The notes under the pieces: model-generated
Database searches by the model: none
What the model saw: the letters and a program-made list of their open reading frames with translations, nothing else
Told to the model about the DNA's origin: nothing
Shown here: piece by piece, positions 7,753-16,302 of the stretch
Layout of the letters: every line of letters begins with the position of its first letter
How positions within the stretch are numbered: position 1 is the stretch's first letter
Program-made: the position numbers and the translations under genes
Source of the DNA: an uncultured Clostridium sp.
GTDB taxonomy: Bacteria > Bacillota > Clostridia > TANB77 > CAG-508
NCBI GenBank assembly: GCA_900554635.1
Contig: USHY01000016.1
Span: 1 to 25,978, forward strand
Reading direction: 5' to 3'
Length of the DNA stretch: 25,978 nucleotides

Positions 7753-7934
7753 TCTTTCACCTTGCCTTCAGCTATTTCATTCGCTGCAAGTGTTACTGCT
7801 GATTTTTCTCTTACCTTTGTAAGTGGTATTTGTCCTCCTGCAATTTGTCTTGCTCTTTTTGAAACTAGTATTACTAGTTCGAATCTGTTATCTACTACTT
7901 TTAGTAAATCTGTAACTGTTGGTTTGATAATCAT
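7746..7934 (-). CDS. rpoZ: RNA polymerase omega subunit
   Basis: Omega helps assemble and stabilise RNA polymerase by binding the beta-prime subunit. The 62-residue protein has the family core NRFELVILVSKRARQIAGG and the later AANEIAEGKV helix. It lies between remA (22 bases away) and gmk (7-base overlap). An AAAGGA ribosome binding site precedes the ATG at 7934. The gene is slightly short but complete. Confidence 0.93.
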   Translation of the reverse strand: MIIKPTVTDLLKVVDNRFELVILVSKRARQIAGGQIPLTKVREKSAVTLAANEIAEGKVKEC

Positions 7935-7956
7935 TTTAAATCATTTCCTTTCTTTT

Positions 7957-8223
7957 CTACTCTTCTATACTATTTTCATCTTTAGCTATATTTTTATCTA
8001 ATCTTGCTGATATTGTCTCTGGTTGAACTGCTGATAAGATTACATGACCTGAATCCATTATCAAAACTGCTCTTGTTCTTCTACCACAAGTTGCATCTAT
8101 TGCAGTTTTTTCATCTTTTGCTTCTTGGACTATTCTTTTTATTGGTGCTGCTTCTGGGCTTACAATTGAAACAATTTTGTTTGCAGAAACAACATTTCCA
8201 AAACCTATATTAACTAATTGCAT
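7957..8223 (-). CDS. remA: RemA family DNA-binding regulator (DUF370)
   Basis: RemA of Bacillus is a ring-forming DNA-binding protein that activates matrix and osmoprotection genes. This 88-residue protein matches the family along its length: VNIGFGNVVSANKIVSIVSP, then the basic segment APIKRIVQEAK and DATCGRRTRAVLIMDSGHVILSA. A strong TAGGAGG ribosome binding site precedes the ATG. It sits between yicC and rpoZ, its usual place in Firmicutes. The regulon in this organism cannot be read from the sequence. Confidence 0.93.
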   Translation of the reverse strand: MQLVNIGFGNVVSANKIVSIVSPEAAPIKRIVQEAKDEKTAIDATCGRRTRAVLIMDSGHVILSAVQPETISARLDKNIAKDENSIEE

Positions 8224-8234
8224 TAAAAATCCTC

Positions 8235-9113
8235 CTATTCTATGTTTTGTATTTGCTCACGGATGTTTTCTAGTTCTGTTTTAATATCTACAACATAGTT
8301 TGTTATTTGCAAATTATTTGCTTTTGAACCTATCGTATTGGTTTCCCTATTCATTTCTTGAATTAGGAAATCTATTCTTTTTCCGTTGCTATTTGTCTGT
8401 TCTAGTAGATTCAAGAACTGTGAAATATGACTTTTCATTCTTGTTATTTCTTCTTCTACAGAACATTTATCTGAATAAATAACTATTTCCTGTGCCAATC
8501 TATTTTCATCAACTACATTTGGCTTTAATAACTCATTTACCCTCTTCTCTAATTTTACTATATATTCGCTTACAAGTCCAGTAGAAATTGAATTTATTTG
8601 ATTAATTTTTTCAGAAACACTCTCAATTCTTTCTTGTAAATCTTCCTTTATTTTTTCTCCTTCAATTTCTCTCATTTTAATAAAGTTTGTAATTGCTTCT
8701 GATACAGTTTTAGTAAGTTCTTCTGTTATTATGTTTTCTCCTTCTTGGTCAAGAGTTGTGTTAAGCACATCAGGCAATCTTACTACATCTATTACCTCTA
8801 TATTTGAATTTATACTTGTCTCTTCTGCAAGTTTTTTCATTGCTTCTATATAATTTTTTGCCAAATCATAATTCAGCTCAATATTTCTTCCTTTATCACT
8901 ATTATTAGTAAAAGATACAAAAACCTCAACTTTTCCTCTAGTTATAGAGTTAGATATTAGTTTTCTAACAGTATCTTCTAAAAAACTTATATTTCTTGGC
9001 ATTTTAATAGATATATCGCTATATCTATTATTTACTGATTTAATTTCTACGGTATATTCCCTAGAGTCACATTCATATTTGCCTCTACCATAACCTGTCA
9101 TACTCTTTAACAT
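8235..9113 (-). CDS. yicC: YicC family endoribonuclease
   Basis: A 292-residue protein with the characteristic N-terminus MLKSMTGYGRGKYE, followed by VEIKSVNNRYSDISIKMPR, and a conserved C-terminal region with IDFLIQEMNRETNTIGSKA. YicC proteins are endoribonucleases involved in RNA turnover, including small-RNA decay in Escherichia coli. The start overlaps the stop of the preceding gene by one base (TAATG), with AAAGGAG upstream. It opens the conserved yicC-remA-rpoZ-gmk block. Confidence 0.93.
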   Translation of the reverse strand: MLKSMTGYGRGKYECDSREYTVEIKSVNNRYSDISIKMPRNISFLEDTVRKLISNSITRGKVEVFVSFTNNSDKGRNIELNYDLAKNYIEAMKKLAEETSINSNIEVIDVVRLPDVLNTTLDQEGENIITEELTKTVSEAITNFIKMREIEGEKIKEDLQERIESVSEKINQINSISTGLVSEYIVKLEKRVNELLKPNVVDENRLAQEIVIYSDKCSVEEEITRMKSHISQFLNLLEQTNSNGKRIDFLIQEMNRETNTIGSKANNLQITNYVVDIKTELENIREQIQNIE

Positions 9114-10069
9114 TATTTTGTCTCCTTTTCAACTGTTGTTGTTACATTCTTGCGTGGTCTCCCTCTTTTTTTAGGTGCATTGCTACTTTTTTCTTGTTCT
9201 ATTTTAGGTTCAGCTTTAACCTTTTCTATTTTTGGCTCTGCTTTAATTTTTGGTTCTACCTTAAGCTCTTCTGTTTTAGCTTTTGGCTTTCTTCCTCTTT
9301 TAGCTTTTGGTTTTTCTTCTAATTCTTTTACTTCTTCTTTTTTTATTTCTTCTATTTTATTTTCTTCTTTTATTTTTGGTTTTCTGCCTCTTTTGACCGG
9401 TGTTTTTGTTGTTTTCTCTGGTGCATCTTTTTCTGAATTTATTTTTTTAGTTTTTGTTTTATTCTCCTTTTTTTCTCCTTTTTCTTTTGTTATTACTTTT
9501 TCTTCTTTTTTAGTTTTTTGTTTAGATTTTATTTTGTTTTCCTTTATCTGCTCTTTTATTTTTTTCTTTTCAATTTCTGCCATTTCATCTAAACTTTCTC
9601 TTTTTATAATTGAAGATATATCGCTCTTGCTTTCTAGGTAATTAGATTTCTCTACAATATATATTCTTATTATTTTAACTATATAATATACAGTAATTAT
9701 AGCTATAAAAGCATATAGAAAAGTATTTGAAAACTTATAAAAAATATATGGTGCAAACAGCATAAACACTGATAGTACTAGTGTTTCAACTCCACATAAC
9801 GCCCATGTCCCGCTATCTTTTTTGTATGCAATCTCAAAAATAATTATTGAAAAAATCATTGTTTGAATTGAATAAACATTATACATAAAAATAGTAGATT
9901 CTTTTTGTATGTAATTTGCTGCTATTATAAAAATGTAAACCAACATCACAGCCGCAATACCAATTGCAGCATTTGATATAATTCTATTAGAAATTTTTGT
10001 TTGTTCTTCTTTGGGTAATTCCCTTTTTTGAACTATTTCCTCAATATTATCTAATACTTCCTTTTTCAA
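9113..10069 (-). CDS. Four-TM membrane protein with lysine-rich tail carrying three AT-hook-like motifs
   Basis: A 318-residue protein of unknown family. Residues about 33-53, 59-81, 88-110 and 115-138 form four hydrophobic segments. From about residue 140 the chain is a long, very basic, low-complexity tail of Lys, Glu and Pro that is probably disordered. Three KRGR-centred motifs lie in it: KRGRKPK at 226-232, KRGRKPK at 257-263 and KKRGRPRK at 300-307. These resemble AT-hooks, short elements that bind the minor groove of A+T-rich DNA. The start is TTG at 10069 with GAAGGGAAG upstream; I see no better ATG. The gene lies between rsmE (27-base gap) and yicC (1-base overlap). Membrane tethering of the chromosome, or RNA or ribosome contact, are possible roles, all inferred. 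Confidence 0.8.
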   Translation of the reverse strand: MKKEVLDNIEEIVQKRELPKEEQTKISNRIISNAAIGIAAVMLVYIFIIAANYIQKESTIFMYNVYSIQTMIFSIIIFEIAYKKDSGTWALCGVETLVLSVFMLFAPYIFYKFSNTFLYAFIAIITVYYIVKIIRIYIVEKSNYLESKSDISSIIKRESLDEMAEIEKKKIKEQIKENKIKSKQKTKKEEKVITKEKGEKKENKTKTKKINSEKDAPEKTTKTPVKRGRKPKIKEENKIEEIKKEEVKELEEKPKAKRGRKPKAKTEELKVEPKIKAEPKIEKVKAEPKIEQEKSSNAPKKRGRPRKNVTTTVEKETK

Positions 10070-10096
10070 TTCTTTTCTTCCCTTCTACTTTAGTTT

Positions 10097-10837
10097 TTAT
10101 TCAAACTCATATGTTATAATATTTGTAATTGCCATTCCTGCTGTTTCTGTTCTTAATATTCTATTACCTAAACTAACTGGTATTGCTCCTGCCTCTTGTA
10201 ATTTGCAAGCTTCATCTACTGCAATACCACCTTCTGGCCCTATTATTGCACCTATTTTTAGGTTTGCTTGTTTTTCTATATTTTTAAGTACATTTTTTAT
10301 AGTGTTGTTTTTCTCATTCTCATATGCCAATAATACTATATCATATTTTTCAATTAAATTCAAAAGATTTTTGAAATTTATTAAATTTTCTACTTTTGGT
10401 ATAATATCCCTTCCACTCTGTTTGGCTGCTGTTTCAGCAACTTTTTGCCATCTTTCAATTTTTTTTGCTGAAGATTTTTTATCCATTTTTACTATACATC
10501 TTTCCATTTCAACTGGTACAAATTCCTTTGCTCCAAGTTCTGTACACTTTTGAATAATGAACTCCATCTTCTCAGCCTTTGGGAGTCCCTGAAATATTGT
10601 AATATCAATCTTCGGCTCTGCAATTGCACTATGCTTGTCTAAAATCAAACATTCAATTGATTCCTTGCCTATGGATTCTATTTTGCATAAAAAATTATCA
10701 GATGTATCTATATTGCAAAGTTTTAATTCTTCACCAATCTGTTTTCTTAAAACATTTGCAATATGATTCACATCTTCGCCAATTATTGATATTTTGTTAT
10801 TTTTTATTTGATTAGATTTTATAAAAAATTTTGGCAT
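10097..10837 (-). CDS. rsmE: 16S rRNA (uracil1498-N3)-methyltransferase RsmE
   Basis: RsmE methylates U1498 in helix 44 of 16S rRNA using S-adenosylmethionine. The 246-residue protein has the N-terminal PUA-like domain and the C-terminal SPOUT knot, with IIGPEGGI and SLGNRILRTETAGM forming the SAM site and FQGLPKAEKMEFIIQKCTELG at the domain boundary. The ATG at 10837 is chosen because AAAGG lies 7 bases upstream; an in-frame start at 10861 would overlap the upstream gene. In many Firmicutes rsmE follows prmA after dnaJ; here two HD proteins stand in that place and no prmA is seen. Confidence 0.95.
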   Translation of the reverse strand: MPKFFIKSNQIKNNKISIIGEDVNHIANVLRKQIGEELKLCNIDTSDNFLCKIESIGKESIECLILDKHSAIAEPKIDITIFQGLPKAEKMEFIIQKCTELGAKEFVPVEMERCIVKMDKKSSAKKIERWQKVAETAAKQSGRDIIPKVENLINFKNLLNLIEKYDIVLLAYENEKNNTIKNVLKNIEKQANLKIGAIIGPEGGIAVDEACKLQEAGAIPVSLGNRILRTETAGMAITNIITYEFE

Positions 10838-10841
10838 ATTT

Positions 10842-12623
10842 TTACCTTTCGTCCCCTTCAAGCTCTCCTGAATCTTCTTGTTGTCTTTGAATTGTATGGT
10901 TTATTGCTGCACCTGCTATGTCTCCACCAAGCTCATATCTCTGTTCTATTTCTTCTTTTGTAATTAATCCTTCTTGTTGAAGCATTTCTAACAAATAGTC
11001 ATTTGTTGCTTCGCCAACATAAACTGCAACTTTAAGTCTTGCAAGACATTCATCATATGTTAATAATCTAGTTTTTTCTAGTTCTTTCCCTCTTTCAACC
11101 AATTCTTCTTTTGAAGCATCTGGATACATTTCTTTCACTTTCTTAAAGAATTGATTTTTGCTTTCATTTGGACTCCACATTACTTCTTCAAGAAATTCAT
11201 TTATACATTTATTTTTTGTATCTTCATCAAAGTTGATTTTCCCCTCTTTTTCTAGTTGCCTTAATTCTTTAAATTTTTCTTCAAACCTTGCTCTTCTTTC
11301 TGTTACATTGTTTGTTTCACCATTTAATACATCATCATATTCTCTTTCTAAGTTTGCTCTAATTCCTCTTTTAACAATATCTTTGTAAATCTCTTCTATC
11401 TCTGATGATTTTCTATCTGTGAATTTTTGATTCATGGTAATAAAGCATGGCTTAAGAGTTAAATTTTCATTTGAATTTCCATAATCAATGTATAATTTTG
11501 AATATCTTTCAATAAGCATTTCTACTCTCTGCTGTAATATTTTATTTATTTTTCTTGTAGTTGGTTTTACAGATTTTTCATAATTTAAACTTCTCAATTC
11601 ATACATAGTCTCTGCAACATTTTTGCTCATTCTCATACCATCAATGCCTTGCGAATTTTGAATTAAATCATCTCTTAGTCTTCTCGTTACCCACGCAACA
11701 ATTTTATCTTTTTTGCCACCTTCAGCTCGCCACTCATCTAGCTTATCTTTGGTTAGCCCCATTTTAATAAAAATTTTTTCGTAATCCTTATCATCTACAT
11801 CAACAGTTTTTTTAAAAATGCCATCTCTAAAATCTTTTGCGACATAAGATATTGGATCGCAAAAAAGTACGATTGCTCCTTCTTTAGTTCGATTTTTTGT
11901 TTTTCTATCTAAGCCCTTTTCAAAAAATGTTCTTATATATTCATCATTTACATTTTCATCAGTTTTATCTCTATTAATCTTAACTTCCTTTTGTGTGCCT
12001 TCACCATTATGGCAAACAGCAATGTCTGATATAGTTAGAAATGCTGAATTATACATTTTTTTCTCTCTTTTTGTCAGTTCCCTGTTTTTCATTTCAGCAA
12101 GTCTGTTTAAAATTTTATTATGTATTCCTTCTATTTCTAGTAAAAGTCTAGCAAGTGAACTATGGTGTATTTCACAAATTCCCTTCTTTTGCAAATATAA
12201 AGATAGCAAATGTTCTCCATCATGTGCAAATGCTGTATGTGCTATATCATGAATTAATCCTCCAATATATGCTAAATCTTCATTTAGTAATAAATCTTTT
12301 GCAACAATTTCTGCATTTAGGGCTGTATCTTGAACATGTAGTCCTCTTGTATTAGCATGCCCCTCAACTCCTGGATTTCTTTCTGATGACATATTTTTTT
12401 GTTGCATTCTTATCCATGATTTAGAATATTCAACGATTTCCTCTTTAAAAACAGTTAAATAATCATCTGGTATATAAGTTGCAAATTTTGAATGTTCTAA
12501 ATAAAATAAATTTTTCTTTCGAAATTCTCTTATCATCTCTTTGAATTTTAATGCTGTTTTTGATTCCTTTTTGTAAACCGTTTTTTTGCTATCTTTTGCT
12601 ACACTATTTTTTACTTGTCTCAT
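10842..12623 (-). CDS. dGTPase-like HD-domain phosphohydrolase (first paralogue)
   Basis: A 593-residue protein with an HD domain of the deoxyguanosine-triphosphatase type. Candidate metal ligands are His96 (in RGLHVQD), His125-Asp126 (GLIHDIAHTAFAHDGE) and a later Asp in CDPISYVAKDFRDGIF, which matches the dGTPase D-D-x-x-Y segment. His153-His154 occupy the place of another conserved dGTPase segment. The second half is a long charged, helical extension without a recognised domain. The start has AAGGAG at good spacing, and the stop lies 4 bases before rsmE. It is adjacent to a related but longer gene (12664-14892). The substrate may be dGTP or another nucleotide; antiphage nucleotide depletion is a possible alternative role. 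Confidence 0.75.
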   Translation of the reverse strand: MRQVKNSVAKDSKKTVYKKESKTALKFKEMIREFRKKNLFYLEHSKFATYIPDDYLTVFKEEIVEYSKSWIRMQQKNMSSERNPGVEGHANTRGLHVQDTALNAEIVAKDLLLNEDLAYIGGLIHDIAHTAFAHDGEHLLSLYLQKKGICEIHHSSLARLLLEIEGIHNKILNRLAEMKNRELTKREKKMYNSAFLTISDIAVCHNGEGTQKEVKINRDKTDENVNDEYIRTFFEKGLDRKTKNRTKEGAIVLFCDPISYVAKDFRDGIFKKTVDVDDKDYEKIFIKMGLTKDKLDEWRAEGGKKDKIVAWVTRRLRDDLIQNSQGIDGMRMSKNVAETMYELRSLNYEKSVKPTTRKINKILQQRVEMLIERYSKLYIDYGNSNENLTLKPCFITMNQKFTDRKSSEIEEIYKDIVKRGIRANLEREYDDVLNGETNNVTERRARFEEKFKELRQLEKEGKINFDEDTKNKCINEFLEEVMWSPNESKNQFFKKVKEMYPDASKEELVERGKELEKTRLLTYDECLARLKVAVYVGEATNDYLLEMLQQEGLITKEEIEQRYELGGDIAGAAINHTIQRQQEDSGELEGDER

Positions 12624-12663
12624 GAAATACTCCTTATTTTAAAAATCTATGTTTTGCCTTTAA

Positions 12664-14892
12664 TTATCTTGTCATAGCCTGTAGTCCTTTTAGGTTAGCA
12701 GATACTTCCCCACCTCTGTTTTGTTGTGCTGCTTCATATTGTTCTTGTGTCATATATCCTAATTCTATAGCTAAATCTTTAATTCCTTCATCTGTCATAC
12801 CACTTACATAGTCTATAGATAACTGTGTTGCCATTTTTTCCAATATTGTTTTTCTTTCTTCTTGTATTTTCTGCTTAATTATACTTTCAATTTTTTCTTT
12901 TCTTTCAGTTTCCTCTTCTTTGTTACTAGGCTTTGCAGCTAATTCTGGATTTTGTGATAATACAGTTTCTCTAATTTTCTTAATTTCATCCTCAATTGTT
13001 TTTTCAAGTTCTTCGGTCTTTTTAACTCCTTTTTCTTCACCATACTTATAATCTGGTGAAAGTGCTCTTTTTATCTTACTTCTTACCTGTGTTTCTAATG
13101 CTTTACATGTGTAAACATAAGTTCTAGCAAATCTTGATGTTTGGCCTTGTACATTTTTCTCTATCTTTTTTATAATATCAAATTTAGATTTTCTGTTTCT
13201 CATATCTCTGGTATAATGCCCTACTGTAGAAAGACTTCTTGCATGGTCTAGCAGTTTTCTTTTATTTTCTTCTGGAGTTTCATTTTTTTCGCTGTTTTGT
13301 TCTATTTCACTATCAGCAAACTCTAAATATTCTGCTGGTATTTTTTCTCTAACCGTACTATTTTTAAGTTTTTGTTGTATTATTTTTGATTTCATAAGTT
13401 CTTCTGAGCAATGATTTACAATTCTTTCTACATTTTGTGGTAGCAAATGTTTTTGATATTCAGTTTTTGTGTTTGGAACATAATAAGTATATCCAAAATT
13501 TCTTGCTCTTTTATATAATTTTTTTGCTGTATCAGAAAACATTGGTGCTCTAAATTCATCTGAATGTTCTGATTGATTGTAAGATTTAGTATTTCTAATT
13601 AAATCATTTATAAAATACTCTTGAACAATATTAGTAACATGGTTTACAACTCTTGTATTAATATATAGCATATTTCTAACATAGCTTGAGATTTTTTGTA
13701 TATCGCTATCTAGTTTTGCATATTTTTCATCTGTTATTTCCCCTTGTTCTTGTATATATCTCTCCATATGTTCATGCATTATTTTATTTACTTCATCTTC
13801 TATTGCATTCTTCTCTGTTTCATATTGTTGCTCATATTCTTCTCTTAGCCTTGCTATTTCTTCAGGTTCAGCATCTGCTTTATCTATTTCTTCACTTCTT
13901 GCTTCATCTTCACAGTATTTTGAAAGTTTAAAAGTGTCTATATCTTTTTCTTTAATTTCTTTCATTATACTTCTAGTTATGTCTAATATTTCCTTGTTGC
14001 TGTCTGCAAAAACATCTTCTGAAGTTTCTTCTAAATATTTTTCTTGTATTGATGCAAGTTTATTTTTAGCAATTTTAATAGCCTCAATTCTGTCTTCTTC
14101 ACTATTTTCAATATCCAAATAATTTTCTGATATAATAGCACCAAATAGTTCTAAATATTTATCATTAAATGTTTTTAAAATTCCAAGTCTGAAACCATCT
14201 CTTATATCACTGCTTAAATATGCTATAACATCAGCATATTTTCCAAGCATTCCTTCTGGAATTTGTGATGTAAATTTATAATCATTTTTTGTGTTTGATC
14301 TTTCAAGTTTATCTTCAACTGCTTCTTTAATAGTATCATAGTGTTCTGGCTGTTTGTTTTCTTCTCCTGGTTTTGCCTCACCATCATGTGAAATAACAAT
14401 ATCAAGAAAATAGTTAAAATCCATTTCAAGCTTTTCTTTTAATTCTGGTAAATTATCAATATTTGGAATCATGCTTAATGCAGTATTTAAAATATTTTCA
14501 GCTTGTATAATTTCAATACCTTTGGCATTGTGGTGAAAATAACCGCAATTATTTATTTTTCCAAGTGATGTGAAAATTTCCTCACCATCATGTGCACTAA
14601 ATGGATGTCCAACATCATGCATCATCATACCTACATATGCAAGTTCTCCATTAAGTCCAATACCTTCTGCTAATCTTTTAATAACAGATGCAGCATTTAA
14701 TTCATGCACTAACCTATAAGTCAAGTGTGAATCGAACTTATCCCATAAGGCCGCCATTGGTTTATCTCCTGACCTATTAACACTATTGGCATTAATAATT
14801 GCGGATTTTAAAATATCCATATACTTTTTTTCATCCCATGCAGTTTCGGTTCTTTGCATTGCACTAATTTTGGGTTTACTTTCTTGGTTCAT
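12664..14892 (-). CDS. dGTPase-like HD-domain phosphohydrolase (second paralogue)
   Basis: A 742-residue protein with an HD domain very like that of its downstream neighbour. It has His63 (YRLVHELNAAS), His92-Asp93 and the dGTPase signature GHPFSAHDGEE, FHHNAKGIEII, a second ISHDGE motif, and DVIAYLSSDIRDGFRLGI. After about residue 260 comes a long, strongly charged, coiled-coil-prone extension of nearly 480 residues. The ATG at 14892 has AAGGAG nine bases upstream; an in-frame TTG at 14910 overlaps that site and is rejected. It is the first gene after a good promoter and probably heads an eleven-gene operon ending with truA. The fold is clear; substrate and role are not. Confidence 0.75.
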   Translation of the reverse strand: MNQESKPKISAMQRTETAWDEKKYMDILKSAIINANSVNRSGDKPMAALWDKFDSHLTYRLVHELNAASVIKRLAEGIGLNGELAYVGMMMHDVGHPFSAHDGEEIFTSLGKINNCGYFHHNAKGIEIIQAENILNTALSMIPNIDNLPELKEKLEMDFNYFLDIVISHDGEAKPGEENKQPEHYDTIKEAVEDKLERSNTKNDYKFTSQIPEGMLGKYADVIAYLSSDIRDGFRLGILKTFNDKYLELFGAIISENYLDIENSEEDRIEAIKIAKNKLASIQEKYLEETSEDVFADSNKEILDITRSIMKEIKEKDIDTFKLSKYCEDEARSEEIDKADAEPEEIARLREEYEQQYETEKNAIEDEVNKIMHEHMERYIQEQGEITDEKYAKLDSDIQKISSYVRNMLYINTRVVNHVTNIVQEYFINDLIRNTKSYNQSEHSDEFRAPMFSDTAKKLYKRARNFGYTYYVPNTKTEYQKHLLPQNVERIVNHCSEELMKSKIIQQKLKNSTVREKIPAEYLEFADSEIEQNSEKNETPEENKRKLLDHARSLSTVGHYTRDMRNRKSKFDIIKKIEKNVQGQTSRFARTYVYTCKALETQVRSKIKRALSPDYKYGEEKGVKKTEELEKTIEDEIKKIRETVLSQNPELAAKPSNKEEETERKEKIESIIKQKIQEERKTILEKMATQLSIDYVSGMTDEGIKDLAIELGYMTQEQYEAAQQNRGGEVSANLKGLQAMTR

Positions 14893-14926
14893 ATAATAAC
14901 TCTCCTTCAAACAAAATACTATAATA

Positions 14927-14955
14927 ATTGTACCACACTTTTCCTCATTTGTGAA
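14927..14955 (-). promoter_or_regulatory. Extended -10 sigma-A promoter of the HD/rsmE/yicC/cdaA operon
   Basis: On the minus strand TTCACA (14950-14955) is 17 bases from TACAAT (14927-14932), and a TGG directly before the -10 box gives the extended -10 motif. It lies immediately after the dnaJ terminator and about 35 bases before the first HD gene. I see no other clear promoter or terminator down to 5416, so it may drive the whole unit. Confidence 0.7.
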
Positions 14956-14958
14956 GTC

Positions 14959-14996
14959 AAAAAATAGCAGAATTTTGCAAAATTCTGCTATTTTTT
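14959..14996. terminator. 38-bp perfect palindrome, terminator of the heat-shock operon
   Basis: The 19 bases at 14959-14977 are exactly complementary to 14978-14996, with A runs on one side and T runs on the other, so the hairpin terminates in both orientations. It lies 4 bases past the dnaJ stop codon and separates the hrcA-dnaJ operon from the HD-protein operon. Confidence 0.9.
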
Positions 14997-15000
14997 CATT

Positions 15001-16185
15001 TTATCCAAATATTCCTCTCTTTTTAATTGGAGGTTGTTCATTCATTGTTTTTGCAAGCTTTGTAAGTAGATCTCTTTGTTCTGTTGTAAGTCTCTTTGGA
15101 ATTTGTACATTTACAACGAAGACAAAATCTCCATGATATGTACTATTTACCGCTTTAAATCCTTTGCCTTTTATTGTAAATTTTGTTCCACTTTGTGTAC
15201 CTTCTGGTATTGGGTAAATTTCCTCTGTTCCATCTACCATTGGTATTTTTAAATTTGCACCTAGTGTTGCTTGTGTAAATGTTATAGGTACTTCGCAAAT
15301 TACAGTGTTTCCTTGTCTTTTAAATACCCTATGGTTCCTTACTGTAACTACAACATATAAATCTCCTTTTGGTCCACCTTTTGTACCAGATTCTCCTTCT
15401 CCCTTTAATACTATAGTTTGGTCATTATCAATTCCTGCTGGTATTGATATTTTAATTTTTACTGTTTTACGAATTGTACCTTTTCCTTTACAATCCGGGC
15501 ACTTTTCTTCTATTTTAGTTCCTTCTCCACCACATTCCGGACAAGTTTTTGTTGTTTGCATTTGACCTAAAATTGTTGAAACAGTTTGAGTAACCCTACC
15601 TGAGCCATGGCATGCTGCACATGTAGATGTCTTTGTTCCTGGTTTTGCCTTTGTTCCATGGCATGTTGGACATTCCTCTTCACGCATAATAGTAATCTCT
15701 TTTTTTACGCCTGAATAAGCTTCCTCAAAAGTAACATCTAAATTATATTTTAAATCTCTACCCTTTTTAGGTCCTGCTGATCTTTGTCTTGTTCTTGAAC
15801 CAAATCCAGAACCTCCTCCGAAGAAACTTGAGAAAATATCACCAATATCTCCAAAATCGCTTCCGAAACCATCAAAGCCACTAAAGCCATTAAAGCCAGA
15901 ACCTGTATAAGAATAATAACCACCACCAGGTCCTCCTGCACCTCCGCCAAAGCCTTGTGGTCCATCAGGGCCAAATTGATCATACATTCTTCTCTTTTGA
16001 GGATCAGACAAAGTCTCATACGCTTCAGAAACCTCTTTAAACTTCTCCTCAGCTTCTTTCTTATTATCCGGATTTGCATCAGGATGATACTTTTTAGCCA
16101 GCTTCCTATAAGCCTTCTTTAAATCCTCTTCACTAACATTTTTATCAACACCTAAAACTTCATAATAATCTCTTTTATTTGCCAT
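15001..16185 (-). CDS. dnaJ: Chaperone protein DnaJ (Hsp40)
   Basis: DnaJ delivers unfolded clients to DnaK and stimulates its ATPase. The 394-residue protein has all the parts of a type I DnaJ: the J domain with HPD at 34-36, a Gly/Phe-rich linker at about 75-125, four zinc-finger repeats (CPTCHGTK, CAACHGSG, CPECGGEG, CPDCKGKG) and the C-terminal client-binding domains. AAAGGAG lies 13 bases before the ATG, slightly far. It is the last gene of hrcA-grpE-dnaK-dnaJ. A 117-base gap with a GC-rich hairpin separates it from dnaK. Confidence 0.97.
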   Translation of the reverse strand: MANKRDYYEVLGVDKNVSEEDLKKAYRKLAKKYHPDANPDNKKEAEEKFKEVSEAYETLSDPQKRRMYDQFGPDGPQGFGGGAGGPGGGYYSYTGSGFNGFSGFDGFGSDFGDIGDIFSSFFGGGSGFGSRTRQRSAGPKKGRDLKYNLDVTFEEAYSGVKKEITIMREEECPTCHGTKAKPGTKTSTCAACHGSGRVTQTVSTILGQMQTTKTCPECGGEGTKIEEKCPDCKGKGTIRKTVKIKISIPAGIDNDQTIVLKGEGESGTKGGPKGDLYVVVTVRNHRVFKRQGNTVICEVPITFTQATLGANLKIPMVDGTEEIYPIPEGTQSGTKFTIKGKGFKAVNSTYHGDFVFVVNVQIPKRLTTEQRDLLTKLAKTMNEQPPIKKRGIFG

Positions 16186-16263
16186 CTTAACTACTTACTC
16201 CTTTTTTTGTAAATTATATCTATATTATCAAAAACAATACTACACATATAACTCACAAACCAG

Positions 16264-16293
16264 ATTGGGCGGACTGCAAACCACCCGCCCAAT
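16264..16293 (-). ncRNA. GC-rich hairpin in the dnaK-dnaJ intergenic region (cis mRNA element)
   Basis: ATTGGGCGG (16264-16272) pairs perfectly with CCGCCCAAT (16285-16293) around a 12-base loop. It stands out as GC-rich in an A+T-rich gap, and no T run follows on the minus strand, so it is not a standard terminator. It could stabilise the dnaK message or reduce dnaJ expression relative to dnaK. This is a cis-acting mRNA structure, not an independent RNA gene. Confidence 0.5.
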
Positions 16294-16302
16294 ACTTAGA
16301 AT

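Noticed and set aside
9149..9394. DNA repeat array in the AT-hook tail region
   Set aside because: The repetition is at the peptide-motif level (three KRGR cores with unequal spacing), not a tandem nucleotide repeat or CRISPR.
9150..9641. Plus-strand Ser/Phe-rich open frame opposite the AT-hook protein tail
   Set aside because: It is the mirror of a Lys/Glu-rich low-complexity coding region; AAA and GAA codons read as TTT and TTC on the other strand.
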